Position numbers and translations under genes: made by a program. From contig JASANH010001374.1 in the NCBI GenBank assembly GCA_030248295.1, positions 310,001 to 374,000 on the forward strand: 64,000 nucleotides of DNA, given 5' to 3'. Below are positions 54,191-64,000 of the stretch, piece by piece; positions within the stretch are counted from its first letter, which is position 1; every line of letters begins with the position of its first letter. A model generated the notes under the pieces. The model had not been told where the DNA came from and did no database searches. It saw only the letters and a list, made by a program, of their open reading frames with translations. Origin of the DNA: Mesodorylaimus sp. YZB2_4 (Eukaryota; Nematoda; Enoplea; Dorylaimida; Dorylaimidae).

Positions 54191-54897
54191 GACATCAAAA
54201 GCGGACGTCCTCTCTTGGTCAATCCCTCTCCCTCCCGACTGCACCCGTCCTTTCTGGGCGGTCCCTATCACTGGAGGGAGTGACCAGTGGAGCCAATAAG
54301 TCGTCCGATGGCTGAAACATCACTCTGACGGGTGACGCCAGCCTCTGCAAAGTACACCATTCTCCACCATTCCTGCGGCCAGTGATGCGCAGGTTCACCA
54401 AGCTTAATCGAGGAGGCCGCTGATAGAGAGCTCTGCAAAAGTTAGCAGAAATTCATGGTTTGCAGATCGCCTTGACTCACCGAGCAGACATCTGTTTGCA
54501 AATCAGGCAATATTCAGTCCCCCGCCTGCATAGAGCAGCTCGAAATTCCCGTTTGAAAAACTGGCCAAGAATTACTGTAGACAATATCAGCCCATCCAGC
54601 TTTGCTATGAAAAAACGAAGAGTACTTTTTCCAAAGTGCGATTCAGCGAGTCAGCAGAAAACACCCCAATGCAAGAATGTGCTTTCGATCTTGCGTTGGC
54701 TATATTTCAAGAAAAAGCCGAAAATTGTGTTGCAAAAAAGTAGGATGGATTGGAAGTGCCACATTCTAACGGTGTGTAAAATATGGTTTCAGACACGGGT
54801 ACCCAACAGTAGTGTCTGCTTGCCAGCTACGTCCCCATTAGGCTCGCGTGCACTCACGACAAAAGTTGTCGAGATTCATAAACAAAAAATTTAACCT

Positions 54898-54972
54898 TTA
54901 GCGGGATTCGAACCCCCGTCTCTAAGATTTGATACTTGACCTGTAATCCCAGTTGATCAAGTTTTAGTCTGA
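54898..54972 (-). repeat. tRNA-like remnant
   Basis: Minus strand has A-box-like ttgatcaactgggattac and a perfect B box gggttcgaatcccgc, but no pairing acceptor stem. tRNA-derived; not a gene as far as I can fold it. Confidence 0.45.
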
Positions 54973-55609
54973 TAGCAGCGATGTTTCGAGTCCCATCAGG
55001 GCACACAAAACATGCTGGCTAGCCCCCCCCCCCCCCCCGGGTGGGTTCCATCAAATCTCAATGACCATATGACGCACATGGACAACACCCTGGGTCAGTG
55101 CCCAAGTTGACAAAAACTTACTCAAAACCAATCCCAATGCCACGACCGCGCACCACATCGCCAACCAGTCCTTACACACCAGCATATAGGCCATGACTGC
55201 CCGCAGCAATCATCCAACATCGGGACGTTAGCAAAGCTTTTTATATTTTTCACTCGAGCAACCAATTCTCGACTGACTCGTTTACGGTCTCTAATTACAG
55301 CCTCACACATCATCCATCCCCGGGCGACCCCCCCACCAGGGAAATCTACTCTCCCACGCCCCTAACATTCAACCCGGCAATGGCATCACAAAAACCACCT
55401 AACTTTTTCCACATTTTCATCGACGATTTATGCAAAACTGAAACATAAACGAGAAAATACCTGATACAAAGCCAGGAGAAAAATGAAAATTCATTCAACT
55501 AAACGAAAAGATGACATATTCCCGCAAGAAATCTCAAACAATAGAGGCAAATGAAAAACAAACCTAGTCGAATTGGTCACCACCACACTCCCACATCAGA
55601 CCATCGATT

Positions 55610-57707
55610 CTAGGACGCGGTTGCACGCATTGGCGGTGCAACAAGGATGACACCATCGCCCCGAACAAATAACATTGGAATCTGCCGCTTCGTTTGCTTA
55701 AAAAAGACAAAGGATCTTAACGAGTTTCTAATCAAAGAACACGCAATTAGCACAGACATATGGCCACACACCAGCATCGGCCTGGCCACTGCTTCCATTT
55801 CCAAGTGCTCAGGGACCATTTTTTAGATGGGTTGCCATCATCTCCTTGCGTCCTTTTTTGGACCTTCGAGGACTCGATTTTGTTCGCTGACCACTTCAAG
55901 ATGATGCTAAACCTACTTTTGCACTTGGTCAGGGACATTCTAACGCAGCATCCGAAACCTAGTCCCAGGCTGGGGAGCAAAGTTTTTGTGTCCACTGCGC
56001 TATTAACTTTTCACCTAAACAAGGTTTATACATGGCGCGGGAAAAGATTTTCCACGATTTTTCCAAGTTCCCAAGGCAAAAATTCTCCAATTTTTAGCCT
56101 CAAAATGCAACCTTTCACAGCTTCCCCTGTTTTTATCTTAAAGATTCCCGTTTCTCCTAATTTTTCCAGGTTTTCCAGACCAATATCGAAATTATCCTTT
56201 GAATTTTCACAATTAAAAAAACCTCAAAGTGACTGTTTAGTTTTCTAAGACGCTCATTTCCACCTGATTTTCGCAGGTTTTCTAGACATTTCTCGGATTC
56301 CCTGACTTTTCCAGGTTTTTCGAACTTGAACGATCTCTACTTCGGCTGAGCCGCATCGCGTCGGAACTGTGAAGCGCAATGAGCGGCGTTTCGCGCAAGC
56401 CTCTCACTGCGTTCAGACAAACTTCCCTCCCGACTGTCATAAGGTTCTTGCACCTGAGCATCAATGCGCGCGGCAAATTCAAATATTTCACTATCAACGA
56501 GTTTTGTGTTACAAAGTTGCAGCACATTCTCTGCTCGCTCATATTTCTTCACTAGTGCGCATGACTCAGGTTTTTGACTCGCACAGAACAAATCAAGTGC
56601 CGGGACCTGATTTCTGCTGCGATGGTGCTGGGGATATCCCAATTGGCAGGCTGAGGCCTTACCACTGAGCTTAAAGCATTCGAGAAGAAAGATGGGGAAA
56701 AAGCGGCATAAAACAGCGACAGTTCCGAAAATGGGGGTTCACTGGGGGGGGGGGGGCGGTTAGTCTCCCTGAATTTTCGTCTCCAGTAACACGAAGAAAA
56801 CAGTTTGATTCGTTTTATTTTCGTTTGTGCGGAAAAGAATGTTTATATGATTACATAGGACTGCCAACACAGCTGTGGATGCATAAAATCGAGGAAATGT
56901 TGTTGATTATCTAATATAGATTAACTATCGACAAAAATTCCTTCGAATTGAAGCTATTGCCTGAGGCATTGAAGATTCTAGCCCAGAAAAAACCCATTAA
57001 AAGTGCGGGTATTCTCAAGAAAACTGCTTTTTTCAGTCCCAGTTTACCGCAGGTCCCGAGGTGAGCATGGCAAATTGGGGCCTGATCACATTGGCACTTT
57101 TGCCGTTTGGTTGGGCCAGTTGAGGCCGTTTGGCCCGCTGGCAGAAGTCCGCGAAACCCGCTAAAAACCGCGGGTTTCGTGGGAAAGCAGGATTGGGGAC
57201 CAAACGGCAAAAGCGCCATCACATTCAACAAGTGAAACCCCGATATACCTTGTAGATTTCTTCGTACGTCTCCTCGTCAACTTCGACAGACGTAACAGTT
57301 TCTTCTACCTCGCTTAGAATCATGTTCAAATGCTGATCATAAGCCTGTCAAAATCAATAATTCTATTGAAGATTGTCCATTGAACAAAATTTTTAAACTT
57401 ACATGAAGCCTTCCTCGTAATTCTCGATCATTACGCATCTTAACGTAAATTCTTTCGTCCAAACTTAAACGAATCAAGTCCAGTGGTTCTTCGACAGTCG
57501 CGCCCGGTTGAGGAAGCTGTGAAAAAGTGTTCGATTTTAGTCAGGTTTGGTTGACGAATTGCTTATAATTAGGAGAATTCGTTGTCATCAGCTTGCAAGC
57601 CTGATTGCACTGACAAACGAGACCGATCTGAATCAGCAAAAAAAAACAAACGCACGCCTACAATTTTTGAAAATTGCGGCCTGACTTACCGCAGCATCGT
57701 CAGCCAT
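55610..57707 (-). CDS. LSM3: U6 snRNA-associated Sm-like protein LSm3
   Basis: Four minus-strand exons: 57707-57690 (MADDAA), 57516-57403, 57344-57249, 55696-55610; 315 nt, 104 residues (human LSM3 is 102), phase kept. [20 protein letters not shown] and [10 protein letters not shown] form Sm motif 1, [18 protein letters not shown] follows, and [17 protein letters not shown] is Sm motif 2. LSm3 is a ring subunit of both LSm2-8 (nuclear, U6 snRNP, splicing) and LSm1-7 (cytoplasmic, mRNA decay after decapping). The first exon has only six codons and was placed from its MADD start and a GCG|gtaagt donor. The first three introns differ greatly: the last is 1.55 kb and contains a poly-G tract near 56743. 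Confidence 0.97.
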
Positions 57708-59718
57708 TTTTCAAGTATACTTTCGTGGTTTGGTTTCGAAGACGCAAATAAATTGACGGTTACTTTCTCTGCTCAAACTGTAGCTAGCAAGCAAGCAATA
57801 GCGAACCGGATTCGACTCAATTTCATGATTTCGCGCTTGAAGCAGACAATAACATTTAGGTTACTCTCTACTTATTTCACGAGCGCGAAATTTAAAAGGC
57901 ATATCGCTTGTTGTGGTCTGCCGTTTCTGCGTTTTAGAGCGGTTGAAAAATCGATTCTCGTTTTTCGTTGACAAAATCGTGGTGGCGTCATCTTTTAATC
58001 GAATAAAAAATTCACTTTGGCAGCGAAGATCACCAGGTCAGACAACTTATTCTCTACTGTTTCACCATCACATAAGCGAATGATAAAATTGATACGCATT
58101 GGTGGATGGTGTCAATATTCGATTTGTACGACTTTGAAAGTTCTTTGGCCGACTTATCTCTCATACTGCCTGAGGTGACATGGCAAAGTCTAATGTTTGA
58201 ATTTTTCGAAAAGCGCGGGAAAGATTTTGGATCAGCAGGTACAATCTGGCGCACAGCTGCTTATATCACGTCACGCGGAAGCTCTTCTAAATTTAAGAAA
58301 AACAGCAATTTTTGAATACTTCTGGTATTTTGAACGACAAAGGGGCCTGTAATTTACCATTTTGATGCACCAAAAAAAAACATGGTGCGTCGATGAAATT
58401 CTTTGTTTTTTTCATTCCCAAACGATTTGTCATTCTCGCGCCGATAAATTGCCGAAGTGGAAAAACATTGCGTGGCATCATAGGCGCCGTAAACAAGCAA
58501 AATTTTATCACGTTTTTAGTTTTGTAATCGGGATAGAATATTTTGAATCTTTTTATCTTTTTGCATCTCGACATTTTGATTTTACATTTGCATACTGCGC
58601 TTGATATAAGTGGCTGCTCGCCATAGCGTACCTGCGGATCAACCTGCGACGCGCGCTTTTTTAAAATTCAAATTTCCCACGGTTTTTTGCTCCTAACGAG
58701 TCTGGCAGATGGGTGATGTCTTTTCTTGATGGCCTGAAAATTTGTTTCTTATCAGCAGGATTTTCTTAATCGAAGATCTTTCTCAAAAGCCCGTTTTTCT
58801 TAGTTTTATCTTATTTTTACTTGTTTCATGGCCATCTGGGGTTTTTCTAGTCGATAATAGCATCGTCAAATTTATCAGCTGTGTTTATTAGCTTATCTGG
58901 CGCCGATAAGAATGGACGAGTTAAGTTGTTCATATAAAATGGTTTGTTCGTTTAGGCTTGTTTTTAGTCGAAGCAGCTTTGAGTAGGCGTCAGTTTTCTT
59001 ATCTCTTTTGCCCCTTTTCCATTATATAAATTCGACAATGGTCGACTGGGCGTCAGTTTGGCTGGAATCGCCACCCGCCGAGCCCGAGTGGAGCGTGGGT
59101 GTGGAATTGAGAGGCAGCTGTCGGTGCCGTCGACTAGTTCTTCGTGGCGGCCGCACCAACCACACTTATCGTTCAGATTGATGCGTTTCCGTCGTGCCTT
59201 GAACCAAGTTAAAAGTAGTTTTGTTGTGTATTCAAAGATTAGAACGTCGACTTTGACTCCTCTTCATCATTCATTCGCCAACACGCCTGGCCTTTTTGTT
59301 CTCGCGATTTTTCGACCAAACAAAAAGATTTTTCTCGACAATCATTTCGAAACGTCCTCGTTTTCTTCTCGTTCGATAAATGTAAAGTGGTGTGTTTTTG
59401 TTTGAAATTTTCAGAATCTTCTTTTCTTCTACGTCACCTCGGCTCGGCCTGGTAAGCATTGGTGTTGATGCGGCTTGGCTTTCTTCCCATTTCATTCATA
59501 TTCGCCGTGAATGTCGATTCATGTTTTTCTAATATGGCCAAGCCTGCCATTCACCGAAGCACCTTGGCTTTTGAGGTGTGGCCTCGGCTGGCCTGGCGTA
59601 GTCCCGGGTAGGCGTTGTCTGGGCGGGCGGTCGGGCGGGCGGGCGAAGAAAAGGTAAATCGCGCTACGACCTCAAAACTAAAACTTATTTCTTAAATTCT
59701 TTTATTTTTAGAGAAAAA
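57708..59718. other. Divergent intergenic region, LSM3 / DUSP gene
   Basis: Should contain both promoters. AT-rich, with many TTATC/GATAA words between 58700 and 59040. A GC-rich ggcgggcgggcg stretch lies at 59613-59643, followed by a donor-like aaaag|gtaaat (59655) and an acceptor ttttag (59711), suggesting a short 5'UTR intron for the DUSP gene. Short frames here have no signature. Confidence 0.5.
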
Positions 59719-59739
59719 ATGGGCCAGTTTCGTATTTAA
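59719..59739 (+). promoter_or_regulatory. Upstream ORF (6 codons) of DUSP gene
   Basis: ATG GGC CAG TTT CGT ATT TAA, ending 55 nt before the proposed main ATG, just after the putative 5'UTR acceptor. It would reduce main-frame translation unless re-initiation occurs. Confidence 0.45.
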
Positions 59740-59794
59740 ATAATTTTTTTTGAATTCGGGAAAACAAAAAGTTGAAAAGTGGATAAAACCCGGA

Positions 59795-62340
59795 ATGGCG
59801 AATGATAACGAAGGCGAAATGAATAAAGGAAAAGAAATGATTATAACGACGATTAAAGATCGAGATTTAAATTTAACCGAAAAAAACGAAAATTGTATAA
59901 ATGATAGTCATAGCCATCATTCATTAATCGATTCATCCGAAAATAAACAACGATTTGTGAAAAATTCGAAGATAACAAAATTTCAAAATCACGATTCCAT
60001 TTCATCTTTATCCGATCACGAAATGGAATCTAAATTAATTTCCGCATCGGAATTAGCCGAATTATTACGTGATCGAGACACAAATAATTATGCCATATCG
60101 ATTTTAGACTGTCGACCGATGGACGAATATCAAGAAGGACATTGCGTCCATGCAAAACATATTTCGACAATATCGCCGCCGACTTTATTATTTCATCGAT
60201 GGAAAGGAAAACCGGATTTTTGGTTAGGAATTCGTCAAAAGTTAATAATTTCTGATACGAATAAAAATGGACAAATATCGACGATTATTTTAATCGATGA
60301 TGATCAACAAGAGAATGAAAATAATCATGAAATAAATCCGACGAATCAACCATTTTCATCTTTCGTTTTCTCTAATTTACGAAACGAAGGATACGCTACT
60401 AATTTTTTAGAAAAAGGTAAGAATTTGAGACAAAGAATAAAAAATTCGCAATGGTTTTGTTTTAAAAACGCTTTTTATTGCGGTGAAATTTTCAAAATTT
60501 CTGATTTGACTATCTCAGAAAGATCTTTATTTCCGCGTTTAGAATTTATACATTTCGATTTTTTAATCCTTTGCTGTGCAACAAAATTAGTTTTCCGCAA
60601 ATTCTCTTTTAAGCCGAGATTTTACGAAGATTTTTTATTTCCTTGTTTTTTCTGCCTTAGACTTTGACCATTTTGAAGTTCGGCGTTTTTTTCTAGTAGA
60701 ATTGAAAATAATGTTATCTCAAATCGAGCGATTTTAAATCTTATTTACTTGGATAAACCAGAAAATTTATGGGTGAGGCTTATTTTTAGGCGCTCGTCAC
60801 GAAATAAATTCATCCCGTGAGGAATCTCGAAAATAACTTCTTCTCGCTTTTTTTGACGACATAGCGATAAGCTTTTTTCTTGATTATGTAGCCTAGATTT
60901 GCGAAAATCGACCCGACCTTCTCTTCTGCGAAAACCGAGATTTTATCACGTGAAAAAGAGGTTTCGAAAAAAAAGAAATTTTTATTTAAAAATATCGAAA
61001 ATATATGCAATTGAAAAATAGTTTTCATTCCGAACAATTTTATTTGACAATTTTTTAAAGTATATTTGAAATATTTAGCAAAAAAAATTGGCCCTTTCTT
61101 GTAGTTTTTGCAATTTATCAATTTTTCTTCCGCGTTTTATGATTCTAAAAATTTATTATTTTTGAATTAAAATTTATGATTTTTGGAACTTTTCGAAATT
61201 GTACCAAATGTTTAACAGAGAAAGTCTTTGTTAGATAAGAGAAAGCGAAGTTGAGGTTTTGAATTGAGCGAAACAGTTGTTGGGAATTTGTCGACTGACG
61301 AGTAGAAGAAAAGTTTTTCGGATATTTTAGGCTGAGAAAAGACGTAAGTGAAAATTAATCCGTTTTCGAAATGTTAGGAGTTTCTAAATGAAATTTAAAC
61401 AATTCTTTGACCTAGTTTTTCAAAAAATGATTAAAGTGCCACCGGTTCAGTTTTGTCGGGCGGCAGTGACAAAAAGGTTTTGTGGCTGATTGTTTAGATA
61501 AAAAAGAAGAAGTATTTTTACGCTTTTATGAGTGTTTTTTTATAAAAACTGTCAAGATATTAACGAAGTATAATTTCGCACGCGCATTGTCCGACCCACA
61601 GTACTTTTTGTCATAAGCAGCTTGAACCTGCTGATCAATAAGAAATGCGCGGGAATTCAAATTTTTTCATCGCGAGTGCAGTTGAAAATTTTGGAAATTG
61701 TGGGAAACGGATATTTGAAAAAAGTTTTTTTCAGGAGCAATGACAAATTTTCTTGCCGATTATCCGGATTTATGCGTGTTTGAGAAACGAGGCGATGAGA
61801 TGGATAATGAAGGGGAAAATGGAGAGGAGGCAAAATTTGGTCGGGTTTGTTTTGAAAACGATACAAAACGATGTACGCAAAATTCGTCGTCGTTATTATC
61901 GAAACGGCAATCTTCAACATCGGCCGCAAATACGCCTTTTTTATTGCCCTTATTGAAATTGAAAGATTTAAAAATGGATGAGGATTTTAGAAATTGTGGA
62001 ATGGAATGGAAAGAAGAGAAAATGAATGAATTCGAATTTGAGAAATGTGGATCGAATTTGGGAAGAAATGGGGATTGCAACAAATCGATAAATGATCGAG
62101 ATCCGATAAATATTTATAAAAGTTTATATTTGGGCAATGCGGAACAAGCAGGCGATTTGGAGACATTGAAACGTCATAATATAAAATATATTTTAAATGT
62201 AACATCGGATTTACCGAATCGATTTGAAAATTATCAAGGATCGGAAAAAGACGATAGCTTTAAATATTTACGAATTCCAGTCGTCGATAATGTTTCGCAA
62301 AATTTATTAGCCGATTTCCCAGTGGCTAATGAATTTATTG
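59795..62340 (+). CDS. MAP kinase phosphatase-type dual-specificity phosphatase (5' part, gene runs off the window)
   Basis: Two exons in the window: 59795-60416 and 61735-62340, phase kept (AAAG|gtaaga-type donor, tttcag|GAGCA acceptor), ending at another good donor ATTG|gtaagt. From the ATG at 59795: a low-complexity Asn/Lys-rich N-tail, then a rhodanese/CDC25-like domain (residues ~84-205; ISASELAELLRD, AISILDCRPMDEYQEGHC, HAKHISTISPP), a linker, then the start of a DSP catalytic domain (DPINIYKSLYLGNAEQAGD, KYILNVTSDLPNRFE, YLRIPVVDNVSQNL). This order is that of DUSP6/7/9-type MKPs, which bind and dephosphorylate ERK-class kinases. The HCX5R catalytic loop would be in the next exon and is not in this window, so activity cannot be judged. 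Intron 1 is 1.3 kb and AT-rich. Confidence 0.87.
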
Positions 62341-64000
62341 GTAAGTGAATTTTGGGGGAATCGTAGGCTGAAATGATGTTGGGGGGGGGGGGGGGGAAAA
62401 AAGCGAATTTTTAAAGAGCGAGAAAATTCAAATAAAATGGCGGGAAAGTGAAATTATTCAAAAAATTCGAATTTTGACTTCTCGATTTTGAAACTGATTT
62501 TGAAACTGGTTGATTTTGAAACTGGTTGAATTTTGAAACTGATTGATTTTGAAACTGATTGATTTTGAAACTGATTGATTTTGAAACTGATTGATTTTGA
62601 AACTGATTGATTTTGAAACTGATTGATTTTGAAACTGATTGATTTTGAAACTGATTGATTTTGAAACTGATTGATTTTGAAACTGATTGATTTTGAAACT
62701 GATTGATTTTGAAACTGATTGATTTTGAAACTGATTGATTTTGAAACTGATTGATTTTGAAACTGATTGATTTTGAAACTGATTGATTTTGAAACTGATT
62801 GATTTTGAAACTGATTTTGAAACTGATTGATTTTGAAACTGATTGATTTTGAAACTGATTGATTTTGAAACTGATTGATTTTGAAACTGATTGATTTTGA
62901 AACTGATTGATTTTGAAACTAATTGATTTTGAAACTGATTGATTTTGAAACTGATTGATTTTGAAACTGATTGATTTTGAAACTGATTGATTTTGAAACT
63001 GATTGATTTTGAAACTGATTGATTTTGAAACTGATTGATTTTGAAACTGATTGATTTTGAAACTGATTGATTTTGAAACTGATTGATTTTGAAACTGATT
63101 TTGAAACTGATTGATTTTGAAACTGATTGATTTTGAAACTGATTGATTTTGAAACTGATTGATTTTGAAACTGGTTGATATCAGTTTATGTTGGTCATTG
63201 GCAAGGAGGAACATTTGGGGCAGGGGCGACTTTGCATGGAGCCCCAACAGGATTCATAAAAGGCTGGAAAACCTGGAAAAGTCAGGGAATTTAAAATGCA
63301 CCTGGTAGTGGGAATTTTGGAGTTAAAACCATTAAAAAACTGAGCAATACTATGTTGAGATTTAAATTTCGAATCTCTCGTTTTTTTTTGTGTGCCTATT
63401 GATCATGCTGAAAAGGTCAGGGAATTCGAAATGGGCCTGGAAAATGAGAGTTTTTGAGTCAAAATCAGGGAAAACTGAGAAATTGCATGTTAAACTTTTT
63501 AAATTTCGAATCTCCCGCGTTTTTTATGTCCTTGTTGATCATGCTGCAAGTCAGGAAATCAGTTGAAATTAACTTAGTAGTTGCAGAACAATGTGAAAGA
63601 TAAAAATTTTGTCAGGAAAATAAGAGTTCTCTGGCTAAACCCATAGAAAACTGAGAAATTGCATGTTGAGAGTCAAAATTCGAATTTGCCGCTTTTTCGT
63701 TTTGCCTCTTGATCACGCTGAAAGTCAGGAAATCAGTTGAAATTGACTTTGGAAAATTAGGAATTAAGAAAATGATTTTCCCTAATTTCTCCAGGTTTTC
63801 CAACCAAAAATTTAACTTCTACCCCAATTTTTTTAGACACTCCTACGGCTACTAAATTAATTTCAGCATGATCACCGGTGCAAAGCAAAGGCGGGAAATT
63901 CGAATTTTGAATCTTGACATGCAATTTCTTAGTTTTTTATGGGTTTAGCCAGAAAATTCTTATTTTCAATGCTTTTTTCAGGTTTTTCATTCAAAACTTT
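62341..64000. other. DUSP intron, partial, with minisatellite
   Basis: Continues to the right edge without an identifiable next exon. Holds a poly-G tract (62380-62396), the 16-bp minisatellite, and, after 63250, a diverged tandem-like repeat of ~190 bp containing gcatgttgag, ttgatcatgctg and gtcagg words (about 63340-63570 and 63640-63790). Confidence 0.6.
62490..63175. repeat. 16-bp minisatellite, about 42 copies
   Basis: Unit ttttgaaactgattga repeated almost perfectly for ~685 bp, with two places where a unit is shortened to ttttgaaactga (near 62812 and 63095). 16 is not a multiple of 3 and the unit has no stop in any minus-strand frame, so it produces a long spurious open frame with a 16-residue period. 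Confidence 0.95.

Larger units (their letters stand above)
50671..55609. other. Long intergenic region rich in SINEs and repeats
   Basis: Holds a TTTCAG repeat (50870-50950), a tRNA-like head (51070-51175), a fold-back element (51383-51790), SINE pieces (53335-53480, 53695-53850, 54045-54190), poly-G/C tracts near 53166 and 55025 and a tRNA-like remnant (54898-54972). Minus-strand frames at 53078-52704, 52410-52150 and 55313-55122 have donor-like ends but no family signature, and I do not call them genes. Confidence 0.5.

Noticed and set aside
55122-55313. Minus-strand frame with a hydrophobic stretch (WLAMWCAVVALGLVL) and a gtaagt donor
   Set aside because: No second exon or family found; could be a chance frame.
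62411-63247. 278-codon open frame on the minus strand
   Set aside because: Entirely a by-product of the 16-bp minisatellite, with a 16-residue period and no domain.

Overview
The window is animal (invertebrate) nuclear DNA. It has GT-AG introns, many of about 50 bp, and acceptors ending in TTTCAG or TTTTTAG. Three housekeeping genes lie head to tail only 147-195 bp apart, each with a splice-acceptor-like TTTCAG/TTTTTAG just upstream of its ATG. Together with a DUF229 family cluster and an F-box family, this fits a nematode, or another animal using spliced-leader trans-splicing; the phylum is inferred, not proven. Gene models below were built by hand from splice sites; where exon coordinates are given, reading phase was checked across each junction.

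Layout. 0-2 kb: a broken copy of an F-box/LRR-like gene with a hugely expanded acidic repeat; its intact twin is at 49.2-50.7 kb (opposite strand) and a third, frameshifted copy at 41.9-43.1 kb. 2-3 kb: a decayed GH31 glucosidase remnant next to a fold-back element. 3.7-19.7 kb (minus strand): three DUF229 (alkaline-phosphatase-like, type II membrane) genes; the most upstream is intact, the middle has two frameshifts, and the third lacks its last exon. 20.3-27.0 kb (minus): an operon-like run QNG1 (queuosine salvage), MCTS1 (translation re-initiation), COPS6/CSN6 (COP9 signalosome). 27.3-33.0 kb (plus): a 19-exon POMGNT1-like Golgi glycosyltransferase with two ILEI/PANDER-type domains and an altered metal-binding motif, divergent from the operon across about 300 bp. 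33.5-34.9 kb: a small single-pass membrane protein. 35.3-38.3 kb (minus): an adiponectin-receptor-type PAQR protein with all zinc ligands. 44-48 kb (minus): a multi-exon P-element/THAP9-like transposase with zinc-finger-like modules instead of a THAP domain. 55.6-57.7 kb (minus): LSM3. 59.8 kb to the right edge: the 5' half of a MAP-kinase-phosphatase-type dual-specificity phosphatase.

Between genes and inside introns the DNA is dense with mobile and repetitive DNA: two tRNA-derived SINE families, a short dispersed repeat carrying GATGTTTCAG, a 1.1-kb terminal-inverted-repeat element with a perfect 8-bp target duplication in a QNG1 intron and a 296-bp relative in a POMGNT1 intron, a second MITE family, three fold-back elements, several minisatellites and many poly-G/C tracts. 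The conserved genes keep intact frames because the insertions sit in introns. The lineage-specific families (F-box, DUF229) are duplicating and decaying.
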